Source of the DNA: Cannabis sativa
Lineage: Eukaryota > Streptophyta > Magnoliopsida > Rosales > Cannabaceae
Direction of reading: 5' to 3'
Length of the DNA: 64,000 nt
Assembly: GCF_029168945.1 (NCBI RefSeq)
Contig: NC_083603.1
Coordinates: 18,166,001 to 18,230,000, forward strand
In this document: piece after piece, positions 45,496 to 58,286 of the stretch
Position numbering within the stretch: the stretch's first letter is position 1
How the letters are laid out: each line of letters starts with the position of its first letter
Made by a program: the position numbers and the translations under genes
Notes under the pieces: model-generated
What the model was told of the DNA's origin: nothing
What the model saw: the letters and a program-made list of their open reading frames with translations, nothing else
The model's database searches: none

Positions 45496-47690
45496 TGTAA
45501 TACCCTAACTAACTTAGGCGCATTACGTGATTTTCAAACATACTGTGCAGCTCGTTGCTAATCAACGAGGTTTATGGAAAAACGTGATTAATTAAAATTT
45601 TGCTTTTTAATTAAACTTATAAAACAATATTACAAAAGACTCGGGATCCCGATTATAAAATTATTTACAAAAAGTTTTAACTGTTTAACTGTTACATAAA
45701 ATAAAGGTCATCTAACGACCAGTTACAAAAATCAGCCTTGCTGTCCCGAGGATCGTACGCTCCAGGCCTAACCGCCCCGACATGTACAATCTCATAAGCT
45801 CGCTCACGGTCCATCAGCTATAGCCTTGCCTTTACCTACACATAAACGTAAACTGTGAGTCGACAGACTCCGTAAGAAAAGCATAATAATACTCATACAT
45901 AATTCTAACTGCCGTGTCCAACACGATACTGGGTCCCGCTACTGCCATGTCCAACATGGTACTGAGTTTTGAACGTTCACAGGGACGGTACTATTGACAA
46001 GTATCCTCCTGATCGGTCGAACCGGTCATACTCCGGCTGCTGGTCATACTCCAGCCTGTACCGACGGGATAGGTCAATAGCACGGAACCACCAACCAAAT
46101 ATCAGCCTGATCGGTCGAACCGGTCATACTCCGGCTGCTGGTCATACTCCAGCCTGTACCGACGTGACAGGGTTGGATGGTTCGAAGCCTATATACATAA
46201 CTAATGTAATCTAGCAGGCTTCCTACATGCACGCTAAACATGTAATGTACATATGCATACTGTTATACTAATCTTACCTGGATTCCGAATTCAGGTGTGC
46301 CGCCAACCCGACCGGAATCGAAGCTGAGCGGCGGATTACTGGCTCCTAAACCATAAAAATCACAACGCTATAAGTGACACGCTAAATCACTTCCCGGGGA
46401 CTAAAACTAGGAACTAAAAGTTTCCCTATCGATAAAAAGCATGGCAATACCCCTTAAAACAAAAAAACGAGGAAAAACACGGGTTCTGAAAATTCCCCAA
46501 CCGGTAGACCGGTTGCCCAACCGGAATTCCGGTTCTGGGAAATTCAGGACCCTCATCCGGAATTTCGGTTGCACAACCGGAATTCCGATTCCTCGCAGGA
46601 ATTTTTCAAAAATTCCTCACTAGATCAATTCTAACCCAAATCAATCCATACCTTCCAGACCTGCTCTAAATACCCCAAAGAACAAATCCAAGGCATCAAA
46701 CTAACCCAGAATTCACAGATACAAAACTTGCCATTAAAGCTCAAGCTTTGAGTTCTAAACTCAAACTTGAGCAATTCCCACAAACATGCAATAAAACCTG
46801 GTTAATTCTACTTAAATAAGCATGAATAAGCTTCTGAAAACAAGCAAGAACAACAGCAACAACATAGTAACAGATTACACAACATTTCTTCAAAAATCAT
46901 AACTTTTGCATAGAAACTTAAAGCTTTGCACAACCTATCTAACATGCTTTCAAAATCACTTAAACAACCCTAATCTAACAAGCTTAAACTCAGAAACAAC
47001 AACCAGATTTCAGCAGCAACAACAACAAATAATCAAGCATGCATTTACTCAATATTTCAACATTTTTTTCCAAAATTTTAAAGAAGAAAACCAAAGGAAG
47101 CTAACCTAGCTTGAAGGATGCTTAGAATGGATGAAAGTTGCTTGGAAATCAAAGAGAAAATCAGCTTCATGTACCCCAATGCTTCAGCCGAAATAGAGAG
47201 AAGACTTGAGAGAGAGTTCTCTTTTTCAAAGTTTTCTAATTTTTTGCTAAGTGTAGAAATGAGAAAAATAAGAGAATAATGCCACTTAAACCATTTCATT
47301 TCAGCCACTAAAATAAACAAATAACATTTATTTTTCAAATAAACAAGTCACTAAAAGACAAAAAGTCATTGGGGCAAAAAGACCATTTTGCCCCTTCACA
47401 CTAAAATCACATAATCATACTAAAGGGGTAATTTTGGGAAATTCTAAATTCCCGGCCATTCCCGACATTCCCAATGTCTAAAACCCGTCCCCAAACTACT
47501 AACATACTAAGTTGTGATTTCTACTGAGCCAAACGCCGAGTTCCAAAATACCGGGCATCGGAATTACAAAATATGCAAGCTACTGAATAACATAAATAAC
47601 AGTATAATAAATTATTTAAATAGCTATAAATAATTTCATAATTAATCATAAACAACTGCTAATTTCCAAATTAACTAAGCGGGCTTTACA
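45496..47690 (-). repeat. Solo LTR of a chromovirus-type Ty3/gypsy element
   Basis: It starts TGTAATACCCTAACTAACTT, ends GGGCTTTACA, and is flanked by a perfect duplication CCTAA (45491-45495 and 47691-47695). It is clearly homologous to the LTR at 57778-60133. No internal sequence is present, so it arose by recombination between two LTRs. It has two tandem units at 46001-46169 and AACCGGAATTCCGGTT palindromes near 46519. The orientation is set by comparison with 57778-60133. Confidence 0.92.
46001..46169. repeat. Tandem repeat in solo LTR, two copies
   Basis: CCTGATCGGTCGAACCGGTC begins two units about 98 bp apart. Each contains TCATACTCCGGCTGCTGGTC and ends in a TGTACCGACG word. Confidence 0.8.
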
Positions 47691-49628
47691 CCTAAGGTAA
47701 ACAATAGGTTAGTAACACCTTCTTCTCTTCATCTCAAATGTTAGTAAAAATTCATTTACATTCATCTTCTACAATTCCTATTTCCCATTTTTGTATTTTC
47801 TTTTTACTTATTTAATTTGCCTCTGTTTTTCCTATTCTTTTCTATTAGGATTGCATCTTTTGTTATCAAAACCAGGAATTTCTAGTGTCTAAAGATTTTT
47901 AGTCATTTTGTTTTTAAATTGAGTTGTTTAGTGCTGCTCAAATTTGTTATATTTATGGTTTATAAGAATTATTTTTATATAAATTAATCTTTTTCTCCTT
48001 ATTAGTATCACTTGGGTTGTTCTGTACTGCTCATGTTAGTATCACTAAATGGAGCAGGTATTCATCAGATGAAGAATAAAGAAAAGGGTTGTTAGGAAAT
48101 ATGAATGTAAGAGTCTTTGGTACTTGAAACAGTTGACTCAACTGACTATGGTGAATGAGAATTAGTGTTGGGGCTCACTATGTTGTTTGATCAAAATAAT
48201 TTTTTTTTTTGGGAAAAGCTTCTTGTTTTATCTAAGCAGAAAATTACAGACCAAAAGTGTAATCTCAATTATAGTTTGAAGTGAATGTGGATGTAGCTTT
48301 GTCAGAGGTAAATCACATGTGTGTCCATCGTGTGTTGTTGGTGTGCACTGTTCTCTTTTAAGTTTGTTTTGTGTTTATTCTCTTGGTGTTTGTTGATTTT
48401 CCATTGTCTTGGAGCAAAATTTATTTAAGAAAAATCTTATAAATTGTGTCTTTGAATTTGGGTGAGAAATAGTAATTAATCTTTGCTTCCTTGAATTGAT
48501 TTTGTTCCTTGAATTGGTAATGATAACTCAAATGAATTTATTTCTCCTTATTTATTTTTTTTTGGATGAACTACACTGCTTTTTGATGATCCCATCTCTC
48601 TAATTGTTTTTTTTCTTTCTATGGTTGCAGGCTAGATGTTCAATCCATTCTCTCAGTGACTGAGAACTGAACCAATTAAGATATTTCAATATCTTCTTTT
48701 GATTATTTGGTTTGCTTTAATTTTTTTTCCTGTTTTTTAAGTCAATTGCAAATTTTATTGCTTATGGAAGATTTGAAGTTTAATTAGAGGTTGAAGTTTA
48801 TTGATGTGGAATTCCATTATGGAAGATCTTCAGTTTTACAATTATAAATTGTATATTTTATATCACACTTTTTTGTTTTTTAAAAAAATGTTATATAGTT
48901 AATAGTTTATAGTATATTATTTTTTTTAACTATAGTAATTATCTCATTTTTGTAGGGCCAAAAGAAGACCAACATTATTATTTTGATCTTCATAGTGTTG
49001 ATGATATTTATTATTGAGGTGTCGGGGTAATAATATGAAGGAGCTTATGGGGCATCACAAATGTACAAAGAAGGAAAGTTCATATTTTAAAATACCATAA
49101 TTGTAAAGTAGAATTGGTAACTGAGCTTTAATAATTATTTTATTTTTTTTATTTCTACTCTATTTTCAAACTTATTATTATTATTGGATTCTTTTGGTTG
49201 AATTATTCTTGTATAGAAACTTGTCCTAGTCATCTATTTGAAATTTATTTTTGTATCTTCTTGTTTGTATTCTCTACTTGAAATTGAAAGAAGTAAATGG
49301 ATATATAATCAATTCAAGTATGAATTTTATTTATTGTAATTGTTATTTTGATTTCTGTAAAAATTTATATTTTTTTTAAATGGGTGACCTATCTCGGCGG
49401 GCTAAGTGTGTCAAGATTGGTATTTGAAAGTGGAAAAATGACAGTCGAGATGGGTCTATTACGGGAGGCCTAGCTCACCGACATTAGTCATATATCTAGA
49501 GGGGCTTAGCCCTCCGTGATTGACCCTTAATCTATCTCGGCACACAAATTAAAGGCGGCTGTAGCCCGCCGAGATTAGTCAATCTTGACGGGCCTAGCTC
49601 TCCGAGAAATGACATTTTTTTTGTAGTG

Positions 49629-50110
49629 TTGCAGCAGTAGAGTCCCATGTTGGTTACAAATCTCGTATGCTCCTGATCTGGGACATGCATTTTTATCTGG
49701 TTATATCCAGAATATCCATCCATATATGACATAAGCTCGTGCCTAGTAGTTGCATCCACTAACTGGTCGATCCTGGGCAGTGGGAAACAGTCTTTTGGGC
49801 ACGCCTTATTCAGATCAGAAAAATCAATACAAGTTTTCCAAGTTCCGTTAGGCTTTGGGACGAGAACAGGATTGGCTATCCGTGAGGGATAAAACACCTC
49901 GCGTATAAAGTCATTGACTAATAACTTGTCCACTTCCTGTTTTAGTGCCCCTTGTCTCTCGGAATCCAAAGGTCTCCTTTTCTGCCTTTTTGCTGGGTAG
50001 TTTGGATCGATATTTAAATGATGGCAGATAATGTTAGGGTCGATCCCTATCATATCTCCATGGCTTCAGGCGGACTGATAGTAGTTCGCCCTTAAGAAAC
50101 TTATTAACTG
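49629..50110 (-). pseudogene. Tat reverse transcriptase, N-terminal half
   Basis: The minus-strand frame shows REVFYPSRIANPVLVPKPNG and WKTCIDFSDLNKACPKDCFP. LPRIDQLVDATTRHELMSYM and YNQIKMHVPDQEHTRFVT follow. This is RT from the fingers to the first catalytic region; the usual LD is MD in SYMDGYSGY. The frame runs into the CACTA end at 49628. Confidence 0.88.
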
Positions 50111-50326
50111 CTATTTTAGCTGCTCGTCCAAGTTTTTCCCAATGTAAACACACTTTGTAGGATTTCCTTGGTCGAGGACAACTTCTTCTAATTCTTCAAT
50201 TGGTTTTAATAAGTTTCTTTCATCTTGAACCCGAGGGTCAGGATCCTCGTCCTTCTTTTGGCGTTCTACTGCCAAAATCGCCATTAATTGATGACCGACT
50301 TTTCTATGCTGTAACTCTATGCGATA

Positions 50327-51370
50327 TCAATTGCGAGCTAGCATCTGATCGCCTCGCACCACTCCCACACCTTCTGGTGTTTGGAACTTCAAGGATAGGT
50401 GTTTAATCGAACTAACTACGCCTAGTCCGATCAAGGTTGGACGACCCAACAATATATTGTAAGCCGATGGAAGGTCGAGAACTAGAAACTCTTGCATAAC
50501 TGTAGCGGATAGGGGTGCCTTGCCCAAGGTTAATGCGAGCTCGATTATGCCCTGACTACCAATACTGTCACCAGTGAAGCCGCACAGATTTACCATACAA
50601 GGCTTTAATTTGGCTTTTTCGAGCCCCATCTTCTTCAACATTTCCTTATAAAGGATGTTTACTGAGCTCCCATTATCTATTAACACCCTCTTTATCCTTT
50701 TACTGGCGAGCTGAATAGTAATCTTTAATGGATCGACGTGAGGATATCTCACGTTCTTCTCATCTTCCTCTGAGAATATGATTGGAGGTTCCTCAGTTCT
50801 TACCTTCTTAGAAGGTTCTGGGGGAAATATCGACCGCTCGTTCTTCATCTCTTTCACATATCTCTTTTGGGAATTATTGCTCTCCCCCGCGATATGTGGC
50901 TCTCCCGAAATAACCAGGATCTCCTCTCCTTCAACAGGAAGAGATTGTAACCCTTGGTTGTTTGGGTTGTTGGGCATACTGGGCTGGTTGTGTTCATTGC
51001 CCTGTCTCTTCACATACTGTTTGAAGTGGCCTCGAGCGATGAGACTTTCTATCTCATCTTTCAACTGGCGGCATTCGTCGGTCGTGTGCCTAATGTCCTT
51101 ATGGTATTTACAATACTTTTTAGGATCTCTTTTGCTCCTCGCTTGCCTCATGGGCTCGGGGTTTGCCGAAGGCAACCTTTTGCTCATGTGCAAGGTAAAT
51201 ATTCTCCCGAGTTTCATTAAGCTCGGTATAAATTTTATACACTGGCACGTACTTATCGTGCTTTTTTTGTTTCTTTTTATCCTTTGACGATTCCTTAAAA
51301 TCGTCCTTTCTCTTCGAGCCAGAGACCCCAAAGTTATCAACTCTAGTAGAGACAGCACCTGTTGAAACAT
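50327..51370 (-). pseudogene. Tat gag C-terminus and aspartic protease
   Basis: A 347-residue open stretch. The start holds [20 protein letters not shown], the Cys/His-rich region typical of Tat Gag. The centre holds [19 protein letters not shown], where the protease normally has D-x-GSSxNIL, so the catalytic aspartate is present. [20 protein letters not shown] is the C-terminal protease signature. It is frame-shifted relative to gag upstream and RT downstream. Confidence 0.85.
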
Positions 51371-53123
51371 TCATGGGTTTTCCTCCCAAGCCTGTTTTCA
51401 ACAGATTCATCTGTTTTCGAGCTTCCTCTTTTCGAACGAACACCTGAGCCGTTTCGTTGAACTCAGTGATGTTCTTCACTGGACGACCCTGTAAGTCGTC
51501 CCACAGCTCGCCCCCAACGGTTGATGGATTAGTAGAGATCCCCGCGTGAAGGGCTGTAAGTTGTGTACTATCATCCAAATTTCTAACCCTTGCAGCAGTC
51601 GTGCTAAAACGACTTATATATGACTTAAGTATCTCGTTGGGCTGTTGCTTTATGTTGATAAGCGATGTCGCCTCAGGTCGTCTATCCCTTGCAGCCTGGA
51701 ACTATTTTTTTGAATTCCCTGGAGAGTTATTCCAAGAAAGTTATGGAATGGTGAGTAAACTTGTTGAACCAGCTGCTTGTTGCTCCAACTAGCAGAGTGG
51801 GAAAAAAAATACAACGTAAATTGTTTGTCACATTACTAGCTTGCATTATTGTGTTGAAGTTGTTCAAATGTGAGACCGGATCGGTGGTTCCATCATACGA
51901 TGAGACATGTGGGTTTTTAAATCCAAGGGGAAAAGGAGTATTAATGATATCTGGGTGGTACGGCTCGAGCTCCTCGTCTGAGTCGTATCTAGATTGTGTC
52001 CCTGATTCCTCCACTTGATATTTCCTCAACTTGTCCTCCAACTCGTCTATTCGCAATTGGATAGGATCCTCTTGCTTTGGACTGAGTTGTTGGCGAAGAT
52101 CAGGTTTCTTCCGATTCAAGTGCTCTCGCAGATCGGACTAGAGTAATTACTGGCAGACCTCGTTTTACTCACAGACTGCGTCCTACTCACATACCTCGTC
52201 TTGCTCATGGACCTCGTCATCGAGTGACTCGCGGATTTATTTGTTCCCATGCTTTCTCGATCATTGGCTCATCGAGTACTTTCTCCTCTTCAAGTTGATC
52301 GACTGTGGGTCCTTGAACGCCCTGAGGTCACACTTACTTCTTCACGCTCTGTTCTTTACCCCTGGGTATGTATTTCCCTCATTAGGGTCTGTACGAGCCC
52401 TCTCTCTATGGGTTCGGGAAGAGCGCTAGTGATTCCCCGGAGGTGACCTAAGTTCCCCAGGTTGAGTCCCAGGGTGTTCCTCATTTCCATGAGGAATTTC
52501 TTGTTCATTAGTTTCTGGTTGCCTCCCATTCTCATTTCTATGTGAGGGTTCTGGCCGATCATTAGAATTTTCAGGGGGAATCTCATTTTCTCCAGGTTGT
52601 TCTCCCTGGGCATTTTCCTGTCTCCTGGTTACGAGGCCTACCCCGTGGTCTTCTCACTCTAGGTTCAGGTTGATTTTGAGTGTTAGTCCCTTGTGTCGCC
52701 CTAGTTGCGGCTGCATCACGCTCTAATTCAGCGTTCGGCCGTTGTGCCTCCTCTGAGCGGCATCTAAGGTGGTGATTTTACGTTTCGTAAGTGCTATCTC
52801 CGATAGGCCGAGTACCTCCACGATTGGGTTCCTCATCCCTCATTCCATGATTCTGGCAATAACCACGCTAAGTCGTCCTCGAGCGTGTCGTTCGTGTACT
52901 GGGACCAACGTCAGGTTGGGTCCTCCTAGAATGTGTGGTTCGAGTGTTGGGGGCCACCCTCAGGCTGAGTCCTCTTGGAGGGGGTGGTCTGTCTAAACTG
53001 TGGGTTAGAAGACCTTCTGGCGCCCATGGGCTCTTTCCCATAACAGTGATGAGTTTCTTCATGTGGTGTATTAACATTTTTCTGGGTTTTCAGCCATGAA
53101 GGAGATGATTTTTCTTTTTTCAA
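51371..53123 (-). pseudogene. Tat gag (broken)
   Basis: Pieces in different minus-strand frames. These are a charged N-terminal part (53123-52926 and 52613-52356) and a coiled, charged stretch at 52119-52000. The Gag core TPFPLGFKNPHVSSYDGTTD, then PVSHLNNFNTIMQ and ATSSWFNKF (about 52000-51727), follows. Continuation [20 protein letters not shown] lies at 51500-51420. Several frame shifts and stops separate them. On the minus strand this region starts just after the 5' LTR at 53181. Confidence 0.75.
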
Positions 53124-53181
53124 AAAAGGGAGGGTTTTTTTTGAGCTTTTTTCAAGAAGGCTCTCAATGAAAGCTCCAAAC

Positions 53182-54182
53182 TGTTAACGCATATTTTTGT
53201 TAACCAAAATATGAGCCAAATAGTGATAATCTCACACAAAAAAATAAAAACAATAAAGGAAAATGTATGAACACAAAAGATTTTTTACGTGATTTTGTAG
53301 TTAAAATTCTGCATAGTCCACAAGTCAATATTATTAGATTTCTGATGGTTCTTCAGGATCTTTTGCTCTTATAATTTTTTTGTCCACTTTTTAATCTAAC
53401 TTGCCACTACTTATAATCACATAGTAGGCTGTTAATTAAAAGGTTGACTGTAATCTTTACAACGTTTATCCCCTAAAATTGTGGGGTTTGATTACATATC
53501 ACGTAGTATAAATGCGGTTATTATTTTAATATCACAGAGCTGTGATTTATCCGCTTTTACTGGGTCAAAATGATTGTGTGTTTAAACACATCTTAAATCG
53601 TAGCATTCTGGGATGTCTCGACAGGAACTTGGTTCCAATGACCTTGATAGCGAGCTGGAGCTTTCTCCCCTATCTTTTCGAGGTCGATGATGTACACCTT
53701 GTTGCTTCTTTGTTTGAAGGCTTAACGCTTCATTTTGACAATCACAGTTCTTATTAACAGAGAGTACCTCAGTAGTCATTTGAATGTCAGCTTCTAACTT
53801 GCCAAGACTATAAGTCTCATTGAAAGATGTTTAAAGTTAATTGGTGAAAGTAACAAGAATGCGCCTTCCTATAGCGAGATATGTGCCTCGCTTATTAGGT
53901 CTTGAATCCACCCTACTGTTATACTTAGTTTGTACATTATACGCTAAGTGTTTTCACAGTCAATATGCAGTATGGTTTCTCGTTAATACCCGAGGCAACA
54001 ATTTGTATATCATTACCTCGCATAAGACCCTATAGTCAGCGAGTTGCAAGTATACTCTGTTACTTACGTATTTTAATGAGTTATTCCATTAGAAGTGATT
54101 ACTATTCCACGCATCGATCCATATTTCCCTTAACTTTACACGTGTCCTCTATTGAAATGGTAGCCAAATTTCGGGTATAGCA
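53182..54182 (-). repeat. 5' LTR of the Tat element
   Basis: A 1001-bp LTR, TGTTAACGCA to GGGTATAGCA on the plus strand. Compared with the 3' LTR it lacks about 57 bp after TCAATATGCAGTATGG (near 53962). Confidence 0.88.
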
Positions 54183-54599
54183 CTAGCTTTTAGGTGAATT
54201 CTATGGTTGCCTTTTTCAAAATCCCACCAAAACTCACGAACCATACCATCAATATTGGCTCCAAGATAACTTGAGAGCTTGGTTGTTTGCATAGCATACA
54301 TAGGTAGAGACAAACCCACATATTTTATAAGGGTAACACATCCCGCCTTAGATAGTATTTTCGCTTTGCAACCCTGAAGCTTTGAAGTGAGGTTATCCAG
54401 GATGAAATTGAAATAAGCATCCTTTTAGGGGAACTCCCAAGTACTTAATATTCCCTCCGAAAGATTCAATCCCCAGAGTTGTCATGATCCTTCTTTTCAT
54501 TCCATTGGAAGTATTTTTACTAAAGAATACTGAGGTTTTGAGCTTATTAACTTGCTTGGCAGATCAAGAACAAAAACTCTCAAAACAATGCCAGTAGCC

Positions 54600-55307
54600 T
54601 TTAACTTCATTCATGTTGGCTCTACCAACCTGAATTAGGTCATCTGTAAAGCGATATGGGAGAGAACGAGCCCCAAACTGAGTCTTATACCCTTAATTGT
54701 GTCCTTGCAGAGGGCATCCTCTTAAATTCTAAACAAAATTTCAGCAGCCCAAAGAAAGAGGTAAGGGGACAAAGAGTCACCCTGGCGTAATTTGCCAAAG
54801 GGCCTAATCTTGCCAAACGACCCACCATTAAGGTAGAGATTAAGGGTGGTGGTGGAAAGGCACTGGGATACCCTGTTATGGAATTTCTGAGGAACCCCAT
54901 AATAAGAACGCACATGGTCAATAAACCTCCAACTCAGTCTATCATCAGCTTTCATAAGGTCAATTTTTATGGCAAAAAAACCTTTTTTTGCCTTTTTTCC
55001 TGTTAAAAGAGTGGATAATCTCTTGCACAATCACATTGTTATCTTGAATATTCCTTCTCAACACAAAAGCAGCTTAAGTAGGACAGATGAGAGAAGGTAA
55101 AATAGGTTTTATTCTATTTGCAATGATTTTGAAAATGACCTTGTACATCACAATGCATAGAGAAATGGGCCTATAATGGTTGGTATTTTTTTTTTTTTTT
55201 GGATTCTGGACTTTGGGGATAAGGACTATATTCATAGCATTGACACCCTTGTGCATTATGCCAATCCAAAAGAAGTCAGAAACCACATCACAAAAGTCTT
55301 CACCCAC
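54600..55307 (-). pseudogene. LINE reverse transcriptase domain (broken)
   Basis: Minus-strand pieces: MNIVLIPKVQNPKK and NHYRPISLCIVMYKVIFKII (55307-55074), then FFAIKIDLMKADDRLSWRFI and LRQGDSLSPYLFL (55030-54722). RFTDDLIQ near 54650 is the catalytic FADD motif with A changed to T, both aspartates kept. Frame shifts lie between 55074 and 55030 and near 54720. The order and motifs are typical of plant L1 ORF2. Confidence 0.85.
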
Positions 55308-55563
55308 AGACCCTTAATAGTGCTTAAAGAAGAGAACTGACATTCCATCAAGACATGGGGCTTTATTATTACCCATGGAAAAGAGAGTTCTACGGATTTC
55401 ATCATGAATAGGGTACTTAACAAGCTCCACCTGATCCACTATAGTGATTCTATCCTGAATAAGCTGACCACTATTAAGAGTCTCCCCAACATCCGTGCCA
55501 GAGAATGTCCCTTTAAAAAAATCAATGAATTCATTACCAATTAACTCCCGACTAGTAATCTAA

Positions 55564-56360
55564 ATGTTCTCTTTGTTTAAGATACTCTCAATGGCATTCC
55601 TCCTCCCTCGGATAGCAGCCGAGAGGAAGAAAAATCTAGAAAATTTATCCCCTTCCTTAAGCCAAGAGATTCTGGCCCTTTGTTTCCAACATAAAGATTT
55701 TCTTTCTAAATTCTCATTGAGAGATCGTCAGATGAAACATTCTGTTTCCCAATCCTCGGAATCCGCAGGTAAGCTCTGGAAAAAGTTAAGTTTCTGGTCC
55801 AACTCTTTTATTATGGTGTTGAATTTACCAAATTGGGATCTATTCCAGTGCAAGAGAGCAACTTGAGCGGCCCCAATTTTCTTGAAAACCATGGCAGGGG
55901 CCCAAGAGTGAACAGCCGAATTCTAGGCATGGGCAACCACCAACTTACTCCTTTCATCTCGAGTCCAGCCTTCTTCAAACTTAAACCTTCTTTTAAAGTT
56001 GGCTTCCAACCCACTAGTAAGAAGGCATAACAATCTATGATCTGAGTTGCTCATCTGAGACGAGCAAACGACAGCCCTCAGGAATAAATTGAGGCAAGCC
56101 CCATTAACTAGACCTTTGTCGAGAGTAGATTTAACATGGTTTTTACCAGATCCATGATTATCCGAGGTCAGCTTGTCACCATGAATAGGAATGTTAATAA
56201 GGCCTCTAGAATCCACCAAATTTGAAATGAATAGGATAATTGGTCCCTCCCCTTAGAACCCTATCGTTTCGAATCACTGAGCACAAAATTAGTATCTCCC
56301 AAAATCAACCACGGGCCACCAAATCTATCCCCAACCTTCATGAACTTAGCCCAAAACTTT
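55564..56360 (-). pseudogene. LINE region between endonuclease and RT (decayed)
   Basis: The minus strand holds short open pieces, for example SDHRLLCLLTSGLEANFKRR (56130-55960), matching the SDHxPL end of the L1 endonuclease. A basic, tryptophan-rich linker follows. Several frames are used and no single frame is open. Confidence 0.65.
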
Positions 56361-56362
56361 TT

Positions 56363-56704
56363 CTATGCATGGAAATACGGGGGGGGGGGGGCATACACAC
56401 AAGAGTGGAGCCAAGGGTGGGAAGGGGGATCTGAGTAGACCAGACCAGAAATATGATTACGGGAACAAGAAATACACTCAAAAATAAACCCAACCTTGCA
56501 CGCCAAAATAATCCCTCCTGCACCACCAATAGTCGGCACAAGAATATTAAAGTAAAAATGGAGGGAGTTAAGGGTACGTACCAGAGGAGTAGCATAAAAT
56601 TTAAGCTCAGTCATAAAGACAAAATCTAGGGAGCACAACCGAGTCACAGACTTCAATTCACGAACTGTAAAGGTCTGCCCTAACCCTCTACAGTTCCACG
56701 CCAC
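56363..56704 (-). pseudogene. LINE endonuclease N-terminal part
   Basis: AWNCRGLGQTFTVRELK at the start, followed by LDFVFMTELK, is the AP-endonuclease-like beginning of plant L1 ORF2. The TELK segment holds the metal-binding glutamate. The frame is open upstream of 56704 without an ATG at this point. A G-run at 56380-56389 lies near the frame break at the 3' end. Confidence 0.8.
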
Positions 56705-57000
56705 ACCTCCAATGGCTCCTATAGAGGAGATTTGACATTTTTCTCCACATGGATATGAGAGTGAGAAGACACACGAGATCTAGAGTCTTCAATCAAATTA
56801 GTGTCAATCACTGGCGAGGCGATGTAAACTTTTTATTGAAGGAATCCCTCATAGACGGACCAACAATGCGACTCACAGATTTTGAGTTGTCATCAGAGTA
56901 TTCTTCAAAGGTCACCTTGGAAGCTTGATCCTGCTCCTTTGTGTCCCACAAAAAGTAACGAATTGAACCAGGGTGCTGACGAAGAATTTTCAAAGGTCTG

Positions 57001-57777
57001 GAGCATAAAGAGGATGAAACTTCATTTAATTTCCTTTCCTTGATAGGAGTAGTTGTTGATAAGATGAAACTTCATTTTAATTATTAACATATAATGAAAA
57101 TTTAATTTCATTTGTTTCTATATAAATGAAATGGGAAATAGGTGAAGATCGGTATTATAATGAGATTTTTTCTATAATAGGCAATTAAGGGAACTATTTT
57201 ACATATTAATCCTAGGAAGGAAAAATAAAAAAAAATAGAAAAGAAAACTTTCTATTTCCAAAAATACGGTGCTAACAAAAATCACGGAGGCAACTCCTCC
57301 TTCTTCGAGACCCAGCCAAAGCACACCCATCTTAAATCTCCACGATTTTCATTCAAAACCTAAGAAATTCAGCTCTAACAAAATGTAGATCTCAACCAGA
57401 AAATAATAAAATCACGACATATCCAAATACAAAAGGTAAAAAAAATAAAAAAGAAAGAACACAAATATTTCTACTTCTATTGATAAGAAAAAACACAAAA
57501 ACAACATAAAATAAAAAATTTAAATTGTATTGGTCAGAGAATTTGAATACCAAGGAAATTAGATAAACTTCAAAGCTTACCTAGAAACGAATCAAAGAAC
57601 AAATTCAAGGTACAAATTTTTTTAATGATTTTCTTCATAATTAAGTTATTTTAAAAAGTTTTCTTCATGGTTATAAATGTTTTTTAGATTGTGGAAATCA
57701 GATAAGAATTAATGATATAGAAAATTGGTTGATCTTAATAAATAAATGAGATTAGATTACAACTTAAGAAATACTAA
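57001..57777. other. AT-rich spacer between LINE and chromovirus
   Basis: No gene is seen. GATGAAACTTCATTT occurs twice (57013 and 57063), 50 bp apart. The sequence is A-rich toward 57420-57550. Confidence 0.5.
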
Positions 57778-58286
57778 TGTAACACCCTAACTAGCATAGG
57801 CGTATTACGTGATTTTTAAACATACTGTGCAGCTCGTTGCTAATCAACGAGGTTTATGGAAATCGTGATTAATTAAAATCTTTTTGATTTTAATTAAACT
57901 TATAAAATATTTATACAAAAATACTCGGGATCCCGATTACAAAACATTTACAAAAGTTCACTGACTAATCAAAATCGTTGTCGCCTAGCGAGTAATTACA
58001 AAAATAGCCTTGCTGTCCCGAGGATCGTACGCTCCAGGCCTAACCGCCCCGACATGTACAATCTTCATAGGCTCGTCCTCACGGTTCCAAACCTTTGGTC
58101 TTGCCCTTACCTACACATGAACATAGCACTGTGAGTTGACAGACTCAGTAAGAAAAGTATAATAATAATCATACATAAATCCCGAGTTATGATTAGACGC
58201 CCATACCCCTGACCATAACCCTAACTGTCGTGTCCCGCACGATACTGAGTCCTGAACGTTCATAAGACAGTACTATTGACAAGTAA

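Larger units (their letters stand above)
44838..49628. mobile_element. CACTA-type DNA transposon (4.8 kb, no transposase seen)
   Basis: The ends are CACTACAAGAAA and the complement CACTACAAAAAA, flanked by the 3-bp duplication TTG (44835-44837 and 49629-49631). Subterminal arrays of CCGAGATTGG and CTCGACGG words in both orientations (44870-45080 and 49380-49610) are typical of CACTA elements. No frame resembles a transposase. Interior sequence is T-rich with a CT microsatellite (45147-45169) and exon-like pieces near 45180-45300. It carries a solo LTR insertion at 45496-47690; without it the element is about 2.6 kb. It interrupts the Tat RT. Confidence 0.9.
29301..54182 (-). mobile_element. 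Tat-type Ty3/gypsy element (24.9 kb including nested insertions)
   Basis: LTRs at 53182-54182 (5') and 29301-30358 (3') begin TGTTAAC on the plus strand. They are flanked by CTAGT (29296-29300) and CTAGC (54183-54187). Minus-strand coding remnants run gag, protease, reverse transcriptase, RNase H, a second RNase H and integrase, followed by a 3' region with a plus-strand gene-like unit. The second RNase H and the NKACPKDCFPLPRIDQLVDA motif of RT place it in the Tat lineage. LTRs differ by about 6% over the first 200 bp plus a deletion of about 57 bp, so it is older than elements 1 and 2. It is interrupted by copia-type element 3, a hAT element and a CACTA element. Confidence 0.9.
54183..57000 (-). 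mobile_element. L1-type LINE, 5' segment (endonuclease and reverse transcriptase)
   Basis: The minus strand carries endonuclease then reverse transcriptase remnants in the normal order, and continues into 29300 after removal of the Tat element. ORF1 (RNA-binding part) is not recognisable upstream, so the LINE may be 5' truncated near 57000. The right boundary is approximate. Confidence 0.8.

Noticed and set aside
17404..57140. A target duplication for the whole LINE (ATGGGAA near 17398 and 57129)
   Set aside because: The match is only seven bases in a region where such words are common, and the LINE 5' end is not defined well enough to support it.
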